Source: Vibrio amylolyticus (GTDB taxonomy: Bacteria; Pseudomonadota; Gammaproteobacteria; Enterobacterales; Vibrionaceae). From it: DNA of 64,000 bases. Position numbers and translations under genes: made by a program. This document shows positions 37,213 to 46,267 of the stretch, one piece after another. Location: positions 124,001 to 188,000 of the forward strand of contig NZ_JAJHVV010000007.1 in NCBI RefSeq assembly GCF_023145695.1. Direction: 5' to 3'. Position 1 is the first letter of the stretch, and every line of letters begins with the position of its first letter. The notes below the pieces were generated by a model, which ran no database searches, had not been told where the DNA came from, and saw nothing but the letters and a program-made list of their open reading frames with translations.

Positions 37213-37458
37213 ATGAATAACGATTCTAGCGTAATTGATAACCTGCAAGATTTAGAGCAATTCCTCATTGAGATTGAAAATGGTGGATTTGGCTTAGAAG
37301 GCGTTGCAGGTATTGGTATGGCAACAAATAACGCTGATGGCCGTCACTTTGTTGCGGTATTTGATAGTGCTAATAAGCTACTTCTGGCTCGTTGGGTTAC
37401 TCAAGAAGTATACGAAACGGGTAAAGAAATGGTTCGAAATGGGCCTAAAAAGCACTAA
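37213..37458 (+). CDS. Small conserved-looking protein of unknown function
   Basis: An 81-residue soluble acidic protein (MNNDSSVIDNLQDLEQFLIE start; ends EMVRNGPKKH). It has no signal peptide and no recognised motif. It follows the MarR gene by 52 bases and is closed by a strong terminator, so the pair may be co-transcribed. The beta-rich segment HFVAVFDSANKLLLARWV is notable. Confidence 0.65.
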   Translation: MNNDSSVIDNLQDLEQFLIEIENGGFGLEGVAGIGMATNNADGRHFVAVFDSANKLLLARWVTQEVYETGKEMVRNGPKKH

Positions 37459-37483
37459 CTTGCTATAGACCCCACCATTTATT

Positions 37484-37515
37484 AAAAAGCCCTAAACTTG
37501 TGTTAGGGCTTTTTA
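37484..37515 (+). terminator. Rho-independent terminator
   Basis: AAAAAGCCCTAA-ACTTGTG-TTAGGGC is followed by TTTTTATTTTT. This is a classic strong hairpin. Confidence 0.93.
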
Positions 37516-37669
37516 TTTTTCACTTAATACCACTCAGCTTACCATGTCCTTGCGGAAAGCTTGAACCCGTCACGAAGCCATTCATGGCTAGTGACTCTAT
37601 TATTCGATTTATGCCACTGCGTGTAATTTTCATAGCGGATTTGGCCTACAGATTCCCAGTCACCCTTAT

Positions 37670-38056
37670 TTGCTGACGACGATTTCAAGTATTACTATCG
37701 CCTCGGCAGATGACTTTCTCCCCGATCTAGAAAAGCCAGATGCCATGCTCAACTGGCAGCTTGGGCAAAAGCTCACGAGTACCAAGCCAGATCTACAGAT
37801 AACCTTCTACCAAGCCATTGAAGGGCACTATTCAATACTGTCCAACGCTCAGTTTCGATTTTTAGAGAATTACCCAGACGATAAAATACCAACCAATGAA
37901 GATTTAATGATCATCAGTGAAATGAGTGTACTGAGTGCCATTGCCGATCAACAGATCGATATACAAGAGGCATTGAATAATCGCCTTATCACCATCAATG
38001 GTGACCCTGATGAGGTTCAAATCGTTAAACAGTGGTTAAAAAACTCTCTAGGATGA
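37670..38056 (+). CDS. Hypothetical exported protein, start uncertain or frameshifted
   Basis: A 128-residue frame starting TTG. The first residues LTTISSITIASADDFLPDL look like the end of a signal peptide (ASA-DDF), but no positive residues precede it and no ribosome site is seen. An ATG at 37611 in another frame reads MPLRVIFIADLAYRFPVTLIC and then meets TGA at 37674-37676, just where this frame begins. A one-base indel would join a basic N-region with a hydrophobic core, so the true gene may be shifted. The mature part is helical (QEALNNRLITINGDPDEVQI) with no recognised family. Confidence 0.5.
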   Translation: MLTTISSITIASADDFLPDLEKPDAMLNWQLGQKLTSTKPDLQITFYQAIEGHYSILSNAQFRFLENYPDDKIPTNEDLMIISEMSVLSAIADQQIDIQEALNNRLITINGDPDEVQIVKQWLKNSLG

Positions 38057-38151
38057 GAACTAAACAGGTGTCATGACATTCCCCTGACGTAAGAGTTTCA
38101 TAGGTTTATGCTAAACTTGTTGCTATTCGTTTCAAGTAGTTAATAGAATCA

Positions 38152-39072
38152 ATGACCAAAGACCTCTACACCAGTATCGACTTAAATCTACTGCGCGTTT
38201 TTAGTATTCTTTTTCAAGAACGAAATATGCGCCTTGCGGCCGCTCGACTATTTGTTACCCAACCTGCGATCAGTAAGTCGCTGAACAAATTACGCCTGCA
38301 TTTTGAAGATGACCTCTTTGTAAAAAGCACCAAAGGATTAACGCCAACCCCTTATGGTGAAGAGCTGTTCACTTCTCTTTCTCCTGTATTAGATACTCTA
38401 GAAGTCACGCTGAATAATCGGCAAGATTTTGACCCGGCCCAATTAACCGGTGATATAACGATAGCTGTGTCCCCAATTCTCATGAGTGCCATCTCTTCTA
38501 AGATGTTTCGTCTGATAAGCCAAGCCGCCCCCAATTTAAGTGTCACTTTTAGAACTTGGAATCAGAATACTCAAAATGAAATAGAGAATGGTGAAATCGA
38601 TCTTGCGATCAGCTACAGCAGCGACTTTACTCTCAAATCACTCGTCTCGAAAAAGCTCGCCACTGATAAACTGCATATGATGTGCCGTAAAGATCACCCA
38701 CATAAAGGCCCATCAATCACGCCAGATGAAGTGGCTCAATATCCGTTTGGCTTAATATTGACACCTAACTGGAACGAAAGAGTATCGAATGCTGAGATCA
38801 TTGCTGAAAAACTGGGGTTAAACCTCAATGTTGTCCTTCGTTCTGAACTGCCTTTAGTTATTCTAGAAGCGGTACAATTTAGTGACATGATTGCGCCTGT
38901 TTCTCGCTTTTCAAATTACGATAGCCTAAGCGACATCCGAACTCTTCAATTTGAATTAAATGAACCCGCTGTCGCCCCAGATATTTACAGTTACTTCCAC
39001 TACAAAAACTACCAGACCGAAAAGACACATTGGTTATTGAAAATCGCGAAGTCAGTATTACCTGACGAATAA
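38152..39072 (+). CDS. LysR-family transcriptional regulator
   Basis: A 306-residue LTTR with LDLNLLRVFSILFQERNMRL, ARLFVTQPAISKSLNKLR and PYGEELF. The effector domain is full length. It is followed by a solute-binding protein gene on the same strand, 107 bases on, which may be its target. It belongs to the same subgroup as the LTTRs at 18293 and 21006. Confidence 0.9.
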   Translation: MTKDLYTSIDLNLLRVFSILFQERNMRLAAARLFVTQPAISKSLNKLRLHFEDDLFVKSTKGLTPTPYGEELFTSLSPVLDTLEVTLNNRQDFDPAQLTGDITIAVSPILMSAISSKMFRLISQAAPNLSVTFRTWNQNTQNEIENGEIDLAISYSSDFTLKSLVSKKLATDKLHMMCRKDHPHKGPSITPDEVAQYPFGLILTPNWNERVSNAEIIAEKLGLNLNVVLRSELPLVILEAVQFSDMIAPVSRFSNYDSLSDIRTLQFELNEPAVAPDIYSYFHYKNYQTEKTHWLLKIAKSVLPDE

Positions 39073-39179
39073 TAATGGTTAATACCTTAAATTTTGACAT
39101 ATTAGGCAGACGATTTAAGACACAAGCACGCTACTTGTGTCTACGCTTATAAAAGTAATACCAAAGCGAGGGTCGGCAG

Positions 39180-40019
39180 GTGAACGACAGCGCAAAACGA
39201 ATCCAATTAGGCTATCAATGCCGATCAATACTTTTAATTTTTTGTGCGTTTTTTAGCGCTTTGCCTACTCACGCCTGCACACTCAAAATGGGATACCGTA
39301 CAAACGAGCGCCCGCCTCTCATAACCAAAGCACCTGAAAACCAAGGGTTGTATCCTGAACTTTATCAACGCGCTGCAGAAAAAATCGACTGCAATATTGA
39401 AATCATCAGAGCGCCTAAAAAACGATTACTCAAATCATTAAGAGAAGGAGAAATCGACTTCTACCCAGGGTTGAATTTCACTCAGGAAAGATCCCAATAC
39501 ATTTTCTATATAGAAAACGGCTTACCAGGTGGTGATATTGGTCTCTCACGACCTGATTTCCCTACCGTTGAACACCTCGAACAACTGAAAGGTTACACAT
39601 TGCTCAAAGCGTCAGGTGGGCCTGACTATTTAGAGGGAGTTGGTGGCGTACTTGTCAATGCGGAGCCTGAAATGAGCACGAACGATGCGATTGAGCTACT
39701 TAATAAAAACAGAGGTGACTTCTTTATCTATAATAAAGCCTCACTCGAATACCACCTCAAACTTAGTGGCAACACCTCGATCAAACTTCACCCAAACTGC
39801 TGTGGTGGCGTAACCCCCTTATATCTCGGTTTTTCACGAGCATCAAAGCATTTCAATGACCAACCCAACCCCAATTACAGTAATAAATACCCTATTTCTA
39901 TCGACAATACCCCGAGTACGCTTAGCCCAGACTCTATTGCGTTTAAATTTCAACTAGCGCTACAAGAGATGGTCCATAATGGCGAAACAGACAAGTTATA
40001 TAAGAAATTCTACAAATAG
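39180..40019 (+). CDS. Solute-binding protein (family 3-like), orphan
   Basis: A 279-residue exported protein with a signal peptide ending PTHACTL (about residue 33). The SBP_bac_3-like pattern is seen in LKMGYRTNERPPLITK, GLYPELYQRAAEKIDCNIEI, LREGEIDFYPGLNFTQERSQ and LQEMVHNGETDKLYKKFYK. There is no transporter gene beside it, so it may be a free sensor, part of an unlinked system, or a binding protein for a chemoreceptor. The start is GTG with GAGG 8 bases upstream. Cys pairs (C33, C53, NCCGG) may form disulfides. Confidence 0.8.
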   Translation: MNDSAKRIQLGYQCRSILLIFCAFFSALPTHACTLKMGYRTNERPPLITKAPENQGLYPELYQRAAEKIDCNIEIIRAPKKRLLKSLREGEIDFYPGLNFTQERSQYIFYIENGLPGGDIGLSRPDFPTVEHLEQLKGYTLLKASGGPDYLEGVGGVLVNAEPEMSTNDAIELLNKNRGDFFIYNKASLEYHLKLSGNTSIKLHPNCCGGVTPLYLGFSRASKHFNDQPNPNYSNKYPISIDNTPSTLSPDSIAFKFQLALQEMVHNGETDKLYKKFYK

Positions 40020-40027
40020 CGGATAAA

Positions 40028-40066
40028 AAAAGAGCCTTATAAGCAAGTTACAAGGCTCTTCTTTTT
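40028..40066. terminator. Bidirectional terminator between convergent genes
   Basis: AAGAGCCTT and AAGGCTCTT flank a 13-base loop, with A-run on the left and CTTTTT on the right. It lies between the solute-binding protein and the heme-barrel-like gene. Confidence 0.85.
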
Positions 40067-40079
40067 GATTTAGTTAGGC

Positions 40080-40700
40080 TTAGTTTACTTTTTTAAGCGT
40101 GCTTGAATCAGTATGTGCAAATGGCTTGCCGTAGATATCAAGAACCGTGTTTTGCGAGTACGTAAACTCAGTTGGCGTGATGTTTAGCGTCATCGTGAAG
40201 TCAGTCGTTGTTGCGTTGTCTGTCATGTACTCAGACTCAGCAATACCACGCTTTGATGCTTTAAGCGTCATGTTGTTGCCCGCTTCGCCTTCTGCAGTTA
40301 CACACGTTGTACGCGGTACACAGAAAGAGTTGTACACTGTGTTGTTCGCTTGATCGTAAATCAAGTAACCACGTTGGTCGTGGAACTTAGAATCGTCAAT
40401 TTTTCTGAAAACTTCTTGCTTGTAGTACAAAGCAACAAGGTACTGATCACTTGCGTTAGTCGCATCAGCTGCCACTTCAAATGTCATTACTTCGTAGAAA
40501 GGTGTTACTGCAGGGCCGCCTAAACCAGCATCAGAACCTTCTTGGCCTGGAGACATATCAATACCGCCAGCATCAACAGATTTCCATGTACCCACTAGTT
40601 GAGCTAGAGGGCCAAAATCCATTCCATCAACAACTGTATCTTGAGCTGCTGCTGGGAAAGAAAGTGCCGCTGCAACACCTAATGCTAATAGCTTTTTCAT
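40080..40700 (-). CDS. Secreted FABP/nitrobindin-like beta-barrel protein
   Basis: A 206-residue exported protein with a signal peptide ending AAAQDT (about residue 20). The start of the mature part (GPLAQLVGTWKS, then GGPAVTPFYEVMTFEV) resembles the fatty-acid-binding/nitrobindin-type ten-strand barrel that can hold heme. No conserved proximal His was pinned down. There are two Cys (FCVPRTTCV) likely disulfide-bonded in the periplasm. It stands alone on the minus strand between the orphan binding protein and the iron-linked cluster. Confidence 0.6.
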   Translation of the reverse strand: MKKLLALGVAAALSFPAAAQDTVVDGMDFGPLAQLVGTWKSVDAGGIDMSPGQEGSDAGLGGPAVTPFYEVMTFEVAADATNASDQYLVALYYKQEVFRKIDDSKFHDQRGYLIYDQANNTVYNSFCVPRTTCVTAEGEAGNNMTLKASKRGIAESEYMTDNATTTDFTMTLNITPTEFTYSQNTVLDIYGKPFAHTDSSTLKKVN

Positions 40701-40968
40701 TATATATTTCCTTTATATTTTACTTATATTTTTAATTTGGTTGACTTTACCGAGCGGAAATATAGAAGTTTAAAAGTAACGATTTATTAATTTAGATCAT
40801 AAATTCGATGCATATCCGAGCATAGATGTAAGCAATTATTTCACAAAGAAACATAACAAATAGAGGAGCAAAAACACATAGATAAAACCGATAGACTATT
40901 CAAGAAAACACACAAAACAACAAATAAAAACTCACACTTATTTCATGAAAAAAATCAACCTACCCAAG

Positions 40969-42054
40969 CTAAATTCGAGACCAGTGATTGTCCCATTGAA
41001 CACCAGAACGAGCCCTATGGCTTTGAAGCTGGGAGGACTTTGTCACCACATTACCCGCGCCAGAGCTAACATAAAATGTATCCTGATGCGCTACAACACC
41101 CGAAGCATCAGGAAGTGATTCAAGTTCAACTAACTGCCGCGTCTCTTTCGACCAGATTCCATAGCAGTTCCCTCTTGGCGACGTAGCCAAAATCCAATGA
41201 TTCGTTGCAGCAATGCTCGCAATGTAATGATTAAACCTCGCCCATTGTTCTGGTTCAGCAAGAAGCGATTGCATTTCTCCGCCTGACGTATGCATAGCCA
41301 ACAAAGAAGGAGACTCATCAGGGTCACCTCGATACTGCTGGCCACACAGCAGCGTTTTATCACCATCATGAGCAAGATGACGAATGCTCAGGTGCTGGTC
41401 TTCAAGGCCAACCTGCTCAATCAACTCTCCATTCGCGTTTAGATAACTCAAGCTTGGCTGCATTGTAGCAAGATTCATTGGAATTCGACCATCGGTGTGC
41501 ACGCCACCAACACCAATTGCTAACGAGCCGTCGGGCATTGCAGTCACTTCATGCGGCCCTAATCCAAACCCAGTAAATTCCGCCACTTTCTGATAGCCCG
41601 CTTTCACATCATAAACACCAATGATCCCAGCACTAGTTCGGCTATCACCTTCCGTTGCGAACAACCACTGACCATCATTGGAATAAACGCCATGCCCGTA
41701 ATAATGACGGCCTTGCTTAGCAACTGAGTGACTGATCACCTCGCCCGTCATGTAATCAAACACCACAAAGTAAGTGCCTGGCCTTCTGGAAAAAGCAACA
41801 CCATGGTGTAAAGCGCTATTGATCGCTATACCATGCCCTCGCGAAGGCAATGGAATATCACGTATTGGGTTACCACTGCTATCTGCAACAACCGCCGAGA
41901 ATCGGTCACGCCCTTTAATAGAGCAGCCGATTAAGCTTGGTTCGTTCGCTTTTGATGTCGAAGCGCAGCCAAATGGAAGCAGAGGCGTTGCTGCGCCAAA
42001 CAACGCCGCTTTCAGTAGCGAACGACGCGCTTTATCAGTCACCATCGGTTGCAT
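40969..42054 (-). CDS. DUF1513-family protein, Tat-exported
   Basis: A 361-residue beta-propeller-like protein of the DUF1513 type, which in many proteobacteria sits next to imelysin genes, as here. The N-terminus carries a twin-Arg motif (KARRSLLKAALFGAATPLL), so Tat export is likely. Repeated strand segments such as VVADSSGNPIRDIPLP, GHGIAINSALHHGVAFSRRP and FGLGPHEVTAMPDGSLAIGV fit a propeller. The start has AGGG 5 bases upstream and lies within the last codons of the upstream imelysin gene (20-base overlap), so it is coupled. Confidence 0.85.
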   Translation of the reverse strand: MQPMVTDKARRSLLKAALFGAATPLLPFGCASTSKANEPSLIGCSIKGRDRFSAVVADSSGNPIRDIPLPSRGHGIAINSALHHGVAFSRRPGTYFVVFDYMTGEVISHSVAKQGRHYYGHGVYSNDGQWLFATEGDSRTSAGIIGVYDVKAGYQKVAEFTGFGLGPHEVTAMPDGSLAIGVGGVHTDGRIPMNLATMQPSLSYLNANGELIEQVGLEDQHLSIRHLAHDGDKTLLCGQQYRGDPDESPSLLAMHTSGGEMQSLLAEPEQWARFNHYIASIAATNHWILATSPRGNCYGIWSKETRQLVELESLPDASGVVAHQDTFYVSSGAGNVVTKSSQLQSHRARSGVQWDNHWSRI

Positions 42055-43141
42055 TAAACCCTATAACGATACCCAGTTCGATCGCGACTTCTTCACGAAT
42101 CAAATAATTCAGATGCTCTAACTTGTTGTACTGAGCATACGCGGTTTTTGTGCCCTCTTTGGTTTTTAGCAGATCAAACAAACTTTGCTCTGTGGGCCAA
42201 GTCTCAAGCATAAGCTCAAACTGCTTGGTGATGCTGTCGGCCAACTGATGCTTCCCACTCTCTCTTAATATTTGATCTAATCCATCAGCATTTTCGCTAG
42301 TAGGCTGACCCGATCCTTGAGCAAAATAGAGAGACTGCATTGCAGCGATATTCGCTTTTAGATTCTGCATCGAGGTTTCTGAGCGCCATGATTCTGAAAA
42401 ATAAGGTCTCGGCTTACCAAAATTGGCGAGTGGTCGGCTCATTTTCTTCATGCTGTATTCCAGCTGATTAGAGAGCAGAGAGATATACTCCGAGCGCCAA
42501 TGCTTCTCATCTAATTCATTCCATGGGTTCTCTTGCCAAGACGTACTAATGATATTGGCGTTATTAGCCAGGTTTTGAGTTATGGCGTACCCCGTATGAC
42601 AGACTGACTCAGAGCCCTTAAGGGGGGATGCAGAGTCGTACAGCAACCACTCAATAGAACCTAGCCCCTGAACGGTCACGCTTTGTTGCGAAACCTCTTG
42701 CGGCGACCATGACTGTGATTGCGACGTCATTGCCGCCATTTTTCGGCCTGTCGTATTTTTCTTGTCTGGCCAAAACTGAATATTCCAACTCTGCTCTAAT
42801 GCCTTCTCTGGCCCGCGCTCTTGACCTTGCAAGGCCATCCAGGCCAGCATCGTTTGGTGCCACTGATTTTTAATCGCATCTTCAGACGATTGGTTATCAC
42901 AATACACACCAAAGGCTTTACTCAGTTGGTCTGCTTGTTGGGCAAAGTTCTTTGCCGCTAGGTACTCCACCTCATAAACGCTTTGGCTCATGTGATTGCT
43001 ATGCTCATAGCCGTTTGTATGTGAGTAACCGTTAGTTTGAGCCTGATTAGCTTGAGCGTGACTGCCCTCTTGTGTCGACGACTGACAACCCACTAAGGCC
43101 AACATCACTGCAGATGTCGCTACCACATTAACTGTTTTCAT
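42035..43141 (-). CDS. Imelysin-family (peptidase M75) lipoprotein
   Basis: A 368-residue imelysin-like protein with an N-terminal lipobox ALVGCQSS (about residue 19). It lies between a di-haem-type gene and DUF1513, a grouping common in iron-regulated imelysin clusters. A typical segment is GLGSIEWLLYDSASPLKG, which replaces the GxHxxE of classical imelysins, so metal or catalytic function is doubtful. The DUF1513 start overlaps its stop. Confidence 0.85.
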   Translation of the reverse strand: MKTVNVVATSAVMLALVGCQSSTQEGSHAQANQAQTNGYSHTNGYEHSNHMSQSVYEVEYLAAKNFAQQADQLSKAFGVYCDNQSSEDAIKNQWHQTMLAWMALQGQERGPEKALEQSWNIQFWPDKKNTTGRKMAAMTSQSQSWSPQEVSQQSVTVQGLGSIEWLLYDSASPLKGSESVCHTGYAITQNLANNANIISTSWQENPWNELDEKHWRSEYISLLSNQLEYSMKKMSRPLANFGKPRPYFSESWRSETSMQNLKANIAAMQSLYFAQGSGQPTSENADGLDQILRESGKHQLADSITKQFELMLETWPTEQSLFDLLKTKEGTKTAYAQYNKLEHLNYLIREEVAIELGIVIGFNATDGD

Positions 43142-43150
43142 CGTTTATCC

Positions 43151-44539
43151 TTACAGTGAGTTTAAGTACGTAATCAGGGCTTCTCGCTCGCTTTCACTAA
43201 AAGCGAGTACATTTTGTTTAGCATTTTCCGCTTCACCACCATGCCAAAGCACCGCTTCCATCAGGTTTCTTGCTCGTCCATCATGTAAGAAATTGGTGTG
43301 TCCATTTACTTCTTCGGTATAGCCAATCCCCCATAAAGGAGCAGTACGCCACTCTTGACCATCTGCTAAATACTCAGGACGATTATCCGCCAGACCTTCG
43401 CCCATATCGTGAAGCAATAAATCGGTGTATGGGTGGATAATTTGCTCAGACAGCGCAGGAAGGTCTTCTCGCTTCGCTGTTTTAACATTAGTACGGTGAC
43501 AGCTTTCACAACCTGCACTTTGGAACAGTGCCTGACCCAGTTTCACTTGCGGATCCTGGGTGTTACGACGAATTGGAACGGCTAGATGCTGAGAGTAGAA
43601 CTCAACAAAGTCCAAAATGTTATCACTCACTTCAGGGTCGCCACCATTCGGTAAGTCATCACACAAGGTTTGCACTGAGGTACAGTTTTCATTCGGGAAT
43701 AAACGGCTAGTAAGGCCTACATCACCATTAAAGGCGGCGGCATTTTGCTGCATTAGGTTTGGCTGTCCGGCTTTCCAACCGAAACGACCAATCGAGAATC
43801 CATTTTTTTCGACATCCCACACCTTATTGGTTTTACCTAACACACCATCATCAGTCGCAGCGTTCTCTTTAACCCACAGCTCAAGCGTTGCGTCAGGAAT
43901 ACTCTCTAGCAAGCCAAGACCAATCATAGGTGGCGCAATACGTGCTGAGAATTGCGTATCTGGGTGCATCTCACCGTAGCCTAAATCCACGATTTCTAAA
44001 TCTGGTTTTCTCAGTACAACGGTTGTGCCATCGGTAAAGGTGACTGGAACATCGGTATAGCGGATCTTAATTTGCCCTTCTGGCGTCTGATCTTGAAGCG
44101 CGAAATCTTGCAGTTGGCCACCATAAGTGGGCTCAGGTATCACGCCATCTTTTATATAGGCTTTCTTCTGCTCATCGGTCATTGCAGGAATACTTAAGCG
44201 AACCAACATGGATACCGCGTGTTGATCGTTCTCTTCTGGTGGATGGCCACGACCATCTTTGATGTGGCAGTTCTGACAACCGTTAGTGTTGAATAGTGGC
44301 CCTAAACCATCACGCGCATCGGTTGATGCAGGCGCTTGTACCCAAGGATTACGGAAGAAGCTATTGCCTACGCTAAAATCCAATCGGTTCAGCATAGGTA
44401 AGTTATTAGCAGGCATCGAGTAGGCATTGGGCCCCTCTTTTTTAACCGAAGTGTCGCCGCCAGATTTAATGTCATAAGCTAAAGACGAGGCGCTAAATAG
44501 AATAAAAGGGAGAAGGATTAGTTTGGTATACAACATCAT
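43151..44539 (-). CDS. Di-haem-type cytochrome c oxidoreductase (DUF1111)
   Basis: A 462-residue exported protein of the DUF1111/thiol-oxidoreductase type. There are two CxxCH sites: CQNCH (about 91-95) and CESCH (about 360-364), both for covalent heme c. A signal peptide ends SSLAYDI. The longer frame to 44575 adds 12 residues; MMLYTKLILLPF at 44539 has GAGAG upstream and is preferred. A Fur-box-like sequence at 44585-44603 lies just upstream. It is located between two imelysin genes, so iron handling at the envelope is the likely role. Confidence 0.9.
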   Translation of the reverse strand: MMLYTKLILLPFILFSASSLAYDIKSGGDTSVKKEGPNAYSMPANNLPMLNRLDFSVGNSFFRNPWVQAPASTDARDGLGPLFNTNGCQNCHIKDGRGHPPEENDQHAVSMLVRLSIPAMTDEQKKAYIKDGVIPEPTYGGQLQDFALQDQTPEGQIKIRYTDVPVTFTDGTTVVLRKPDLEIVDLGYGEMHPDTQFSARIAPPMIGLGLLESIPDATLELWVKENAATDDGVLGKTNKVWDVEKNGFSIGRFGWKAGQPNLMQQNAAAFNGDVGLTSRLFPNENCTSVQTLCDDLPNGGDPEVSDNILDFVEFYSQHLAVPIRRNTQDPQVKLGQALFQSAGCESCHRTNVKTAKREDLPALSEQIIHPYTDLLLHDMGEGLADNRPEYLADGQEWRTAPLWGIGYTEEVNGHTNFLHDGRARNLMEAVLWHGGEAENAKQNVLAFSESEREALITYLNSL

Positions 44540-44584
44540 ATCAAAGGCTCTCAAAGCTAATTTAACTAAAAACAAAGAACTCTA

Positions 44585-44603
44585 AATAAGAAATATTCTC
44601 ATT
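44585..44603. promoter_or_regulatory. Fur-box-like site upstream of DUF1111 gene
   Basis: AATAAGAAATATTCTCATT differs at 2 of 18 informative positions from the palindromic Fur pattern AATGAGAAT-N-ATTCTCATT. It is 46 bases before the DUF1111 start, so iron repression of that operon is likely. Confidence 0.6.
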
Positions 44604-44625
44604 AATAGTAGGGTTATATAAACCA

Positions 44626-44650
44626 CAAAAAGGGCTCATTACGAGCCCTT
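44626..44650 (-). terminator. Terminator of the imelysin gene at 44669
   Basis: AAGGGCTC-ATTAC-GAGCCCTT; on the minus strand it is followed by TTTTTGTGG. It lies 18 bases after the stop. Confidence 0.9.
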
Positions 44651-44668
44651 TAAAAATGATGATTTAAA

Positions 44669-45931
44669 TTAAAATTCGTGATCAGCAGTATCAGGTGAAA
44701 GGTTGGTAATACCGACAACCTTCGCTGCACGTTCAATCGCTTCTGTTTGTAGTACAAGTGCCATGATCGTTTCATTGACCAGAGCATTACCTTGAGTGTT
44801 ATTCGATGCAATTAGCTGATCAAAGGCTTGACCATGCTTCTCTGCCGACGTCACCAATTGGCCAACCTGTGAGCGAGTCACATCAAACTGCTTTTGAATC
44901 TCTTTCGCTGCTTGTTTGTCTTGCTGGGCAACAAGATCATGGATGCTTGGGCCAGAAAGTAGCGTACCGTCTTCACGCTTGTACAGACCGGTATAAACGT
45001 TGTAGATACCTTGCTCATTATAGTAATGAGAGTTATGAGTATTATCTGAGAAGCAGTCATGCTCATCTTCTGTTGAATTCGCTTCTAGCGCTACCTTCAT
45101 ACGCTCACCCGCTAGCTCACCAAGAGAAAGTGAACCCATTCCAAATAGCATTTTACGCAGTCCGTTTTCAGCAGAGCCATTCACTAGCTCTTCACGGTAG
45201 TTACCTTTTTCATCGGCAGACCACTGCTTTTCCATCCACTCTAGATCTTGAATTAGAAGATCAGCAGCAGCACGTAAGTATTCACCACGACGGTCACAGT
45301 TACCGTTTGTACAGCCTTCACCGACAACGAAATCGGTATAAGGACGTTCACCCGCACCCGCATTAGTACCATTTAAATCTTGTCCCCATAATAGGAATTC
45401 AATCGCGTGGTAACCGGACGCTACGTTCGCTTCAGAGCCACCCACTTCATTAAGGTCAGCAATCGCTTCTGGCGTTAGCTGTTCTACATCTAAGGTAGTT
45501 GCACCGATCTTAAGCTTTTTGTTTGCTACGATGTTTGCCGCCGCACCTTCGTTACCAAGCTCATACTGGTAATCCGCCGAAACATAATCGATCAAACCTT
45601 CATCAAGCGGCCATGCATTAAGCTGCCCTTCCCAATCATCAACCACTGCGTTACCAAAACGGTACACCTCAGATTGTTGGTAAGGAACTCGAGACGCAAG
45701 CCAAGCTTGCTGTACTTCAAAAAGAGACGCCTTAGAAGGGGATGCCAAAAACGACTCTATCGATTGATCAAGTGCCTTTGCCGTAATTAATGCATCCGCA
45801 TAAACAGCATGGGCAACATCAGCATAATGCTCAACAACTTGTTCTTGCGTTACTTTTGCTGCAAATGTTGACGTACTAGCCAGCACGAGAGAGGCGGTAA
45901 TAGAGTGACCTAAAAGAGATCGTAATTTCAT
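44669..45931 (-). CDS. Imelysin-family (IrpA-like) protein, secreted
   Basis: A 420-residue exported imelysin. It keeps the GxHxxE motif in SGYHAIEFLLWGQD (about residue 175), which is the metal-site candidate of this family. The signal peptide ends STFAAKV (about residue 25). The ATG at 45931 has AAGGA 8 bases upstream and is preferred over 45940. It stands apart from the downstream operon by a terminator. A Fur-box-like site (45975-45993) lies 44 bases upstream of the start. This is the likely lead gene of the iron cluster. Confidence 0.9.
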   Translation of the reverse strand: MKLRSLLGHSITASLVLASTSTFAAKVTQEQVVEHYADVAHAVYADALITAKALDQSIESFLASPSKASLFEVQQAWLASRVPYQQSEVYRFGNAVVDDWEGQLNAWPLDEGLIDYVSADYQYELGNEGAAANIVANKKLKIGATTLDVEQLTPEAIADLNEVGGSEANVASGYHAIEFLLWGQDLNGTNAGAGERPYTDFVVGEGCTNGNCDRRGEYLRAAADLLIQDLEWMEKQWSADEKGNYREELVNGSAENGLRKMLFGMGSLSLGELAGERMKVALEANSTEDEHDCFSDNTHNSHYYNEQGIYNVYTGLYKREDGTLLSGPSIHDLVAQQDKQAAKEIQKQFDVTRSQVGQLVTSAEKHGQAFDQLIASNNTQGNALVNETIMALVLQTEAIERAAKVVGITNLSPDTADHEF

Positions 45932-46267
45932 CGAAAGCATCCTTGTTGAGCTTAATTAACTTAATACAATTGATAGCGCTAATTATTCTCATTTGCACTA
46001 TTGATTGCAATAATACAAACTTACAATTTATTTTCAATAACAATCATGAATTTAATTGACAGTTAATTCTTTTCTTACCTCCACTTTCCTATTCTTAAGA
46101 CTCGACAGAGTGCAGAAACCTAACGTTGCACAAAGATTCAACAAAAAACGTGTCATTGAACACACAACAAAATTGACCAGGCAGTCAGGTTTTAACATAA
46201 TATTCACAAAACGCTCAGTAGGCTACACTACTAGAATTAAACGGATGCCATGAGTAGGAGAACTCGT
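45932..46267. other. Divergent imelysin / chemoreceptor promoter region
   Basis: A 336-bp intergenic region. The imelysin-proximal part carries a Fur-box-like site. The rest is AT-rich with no clear operator for the chemoreceptor-urea transporter operon. Confidence 0.55.
45975..45993. promoter_or_regulatory. Fur-box-like site upstream of imelysin gene
   Basis: The right half ATTCTCATT matches the Fur pattern perfectly; the left half AGCGCTAAT matches 5 of 9. This is 14 of 18 in total. It is weaker than the site at 44585, but its position fits. Confidence 0.45.
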
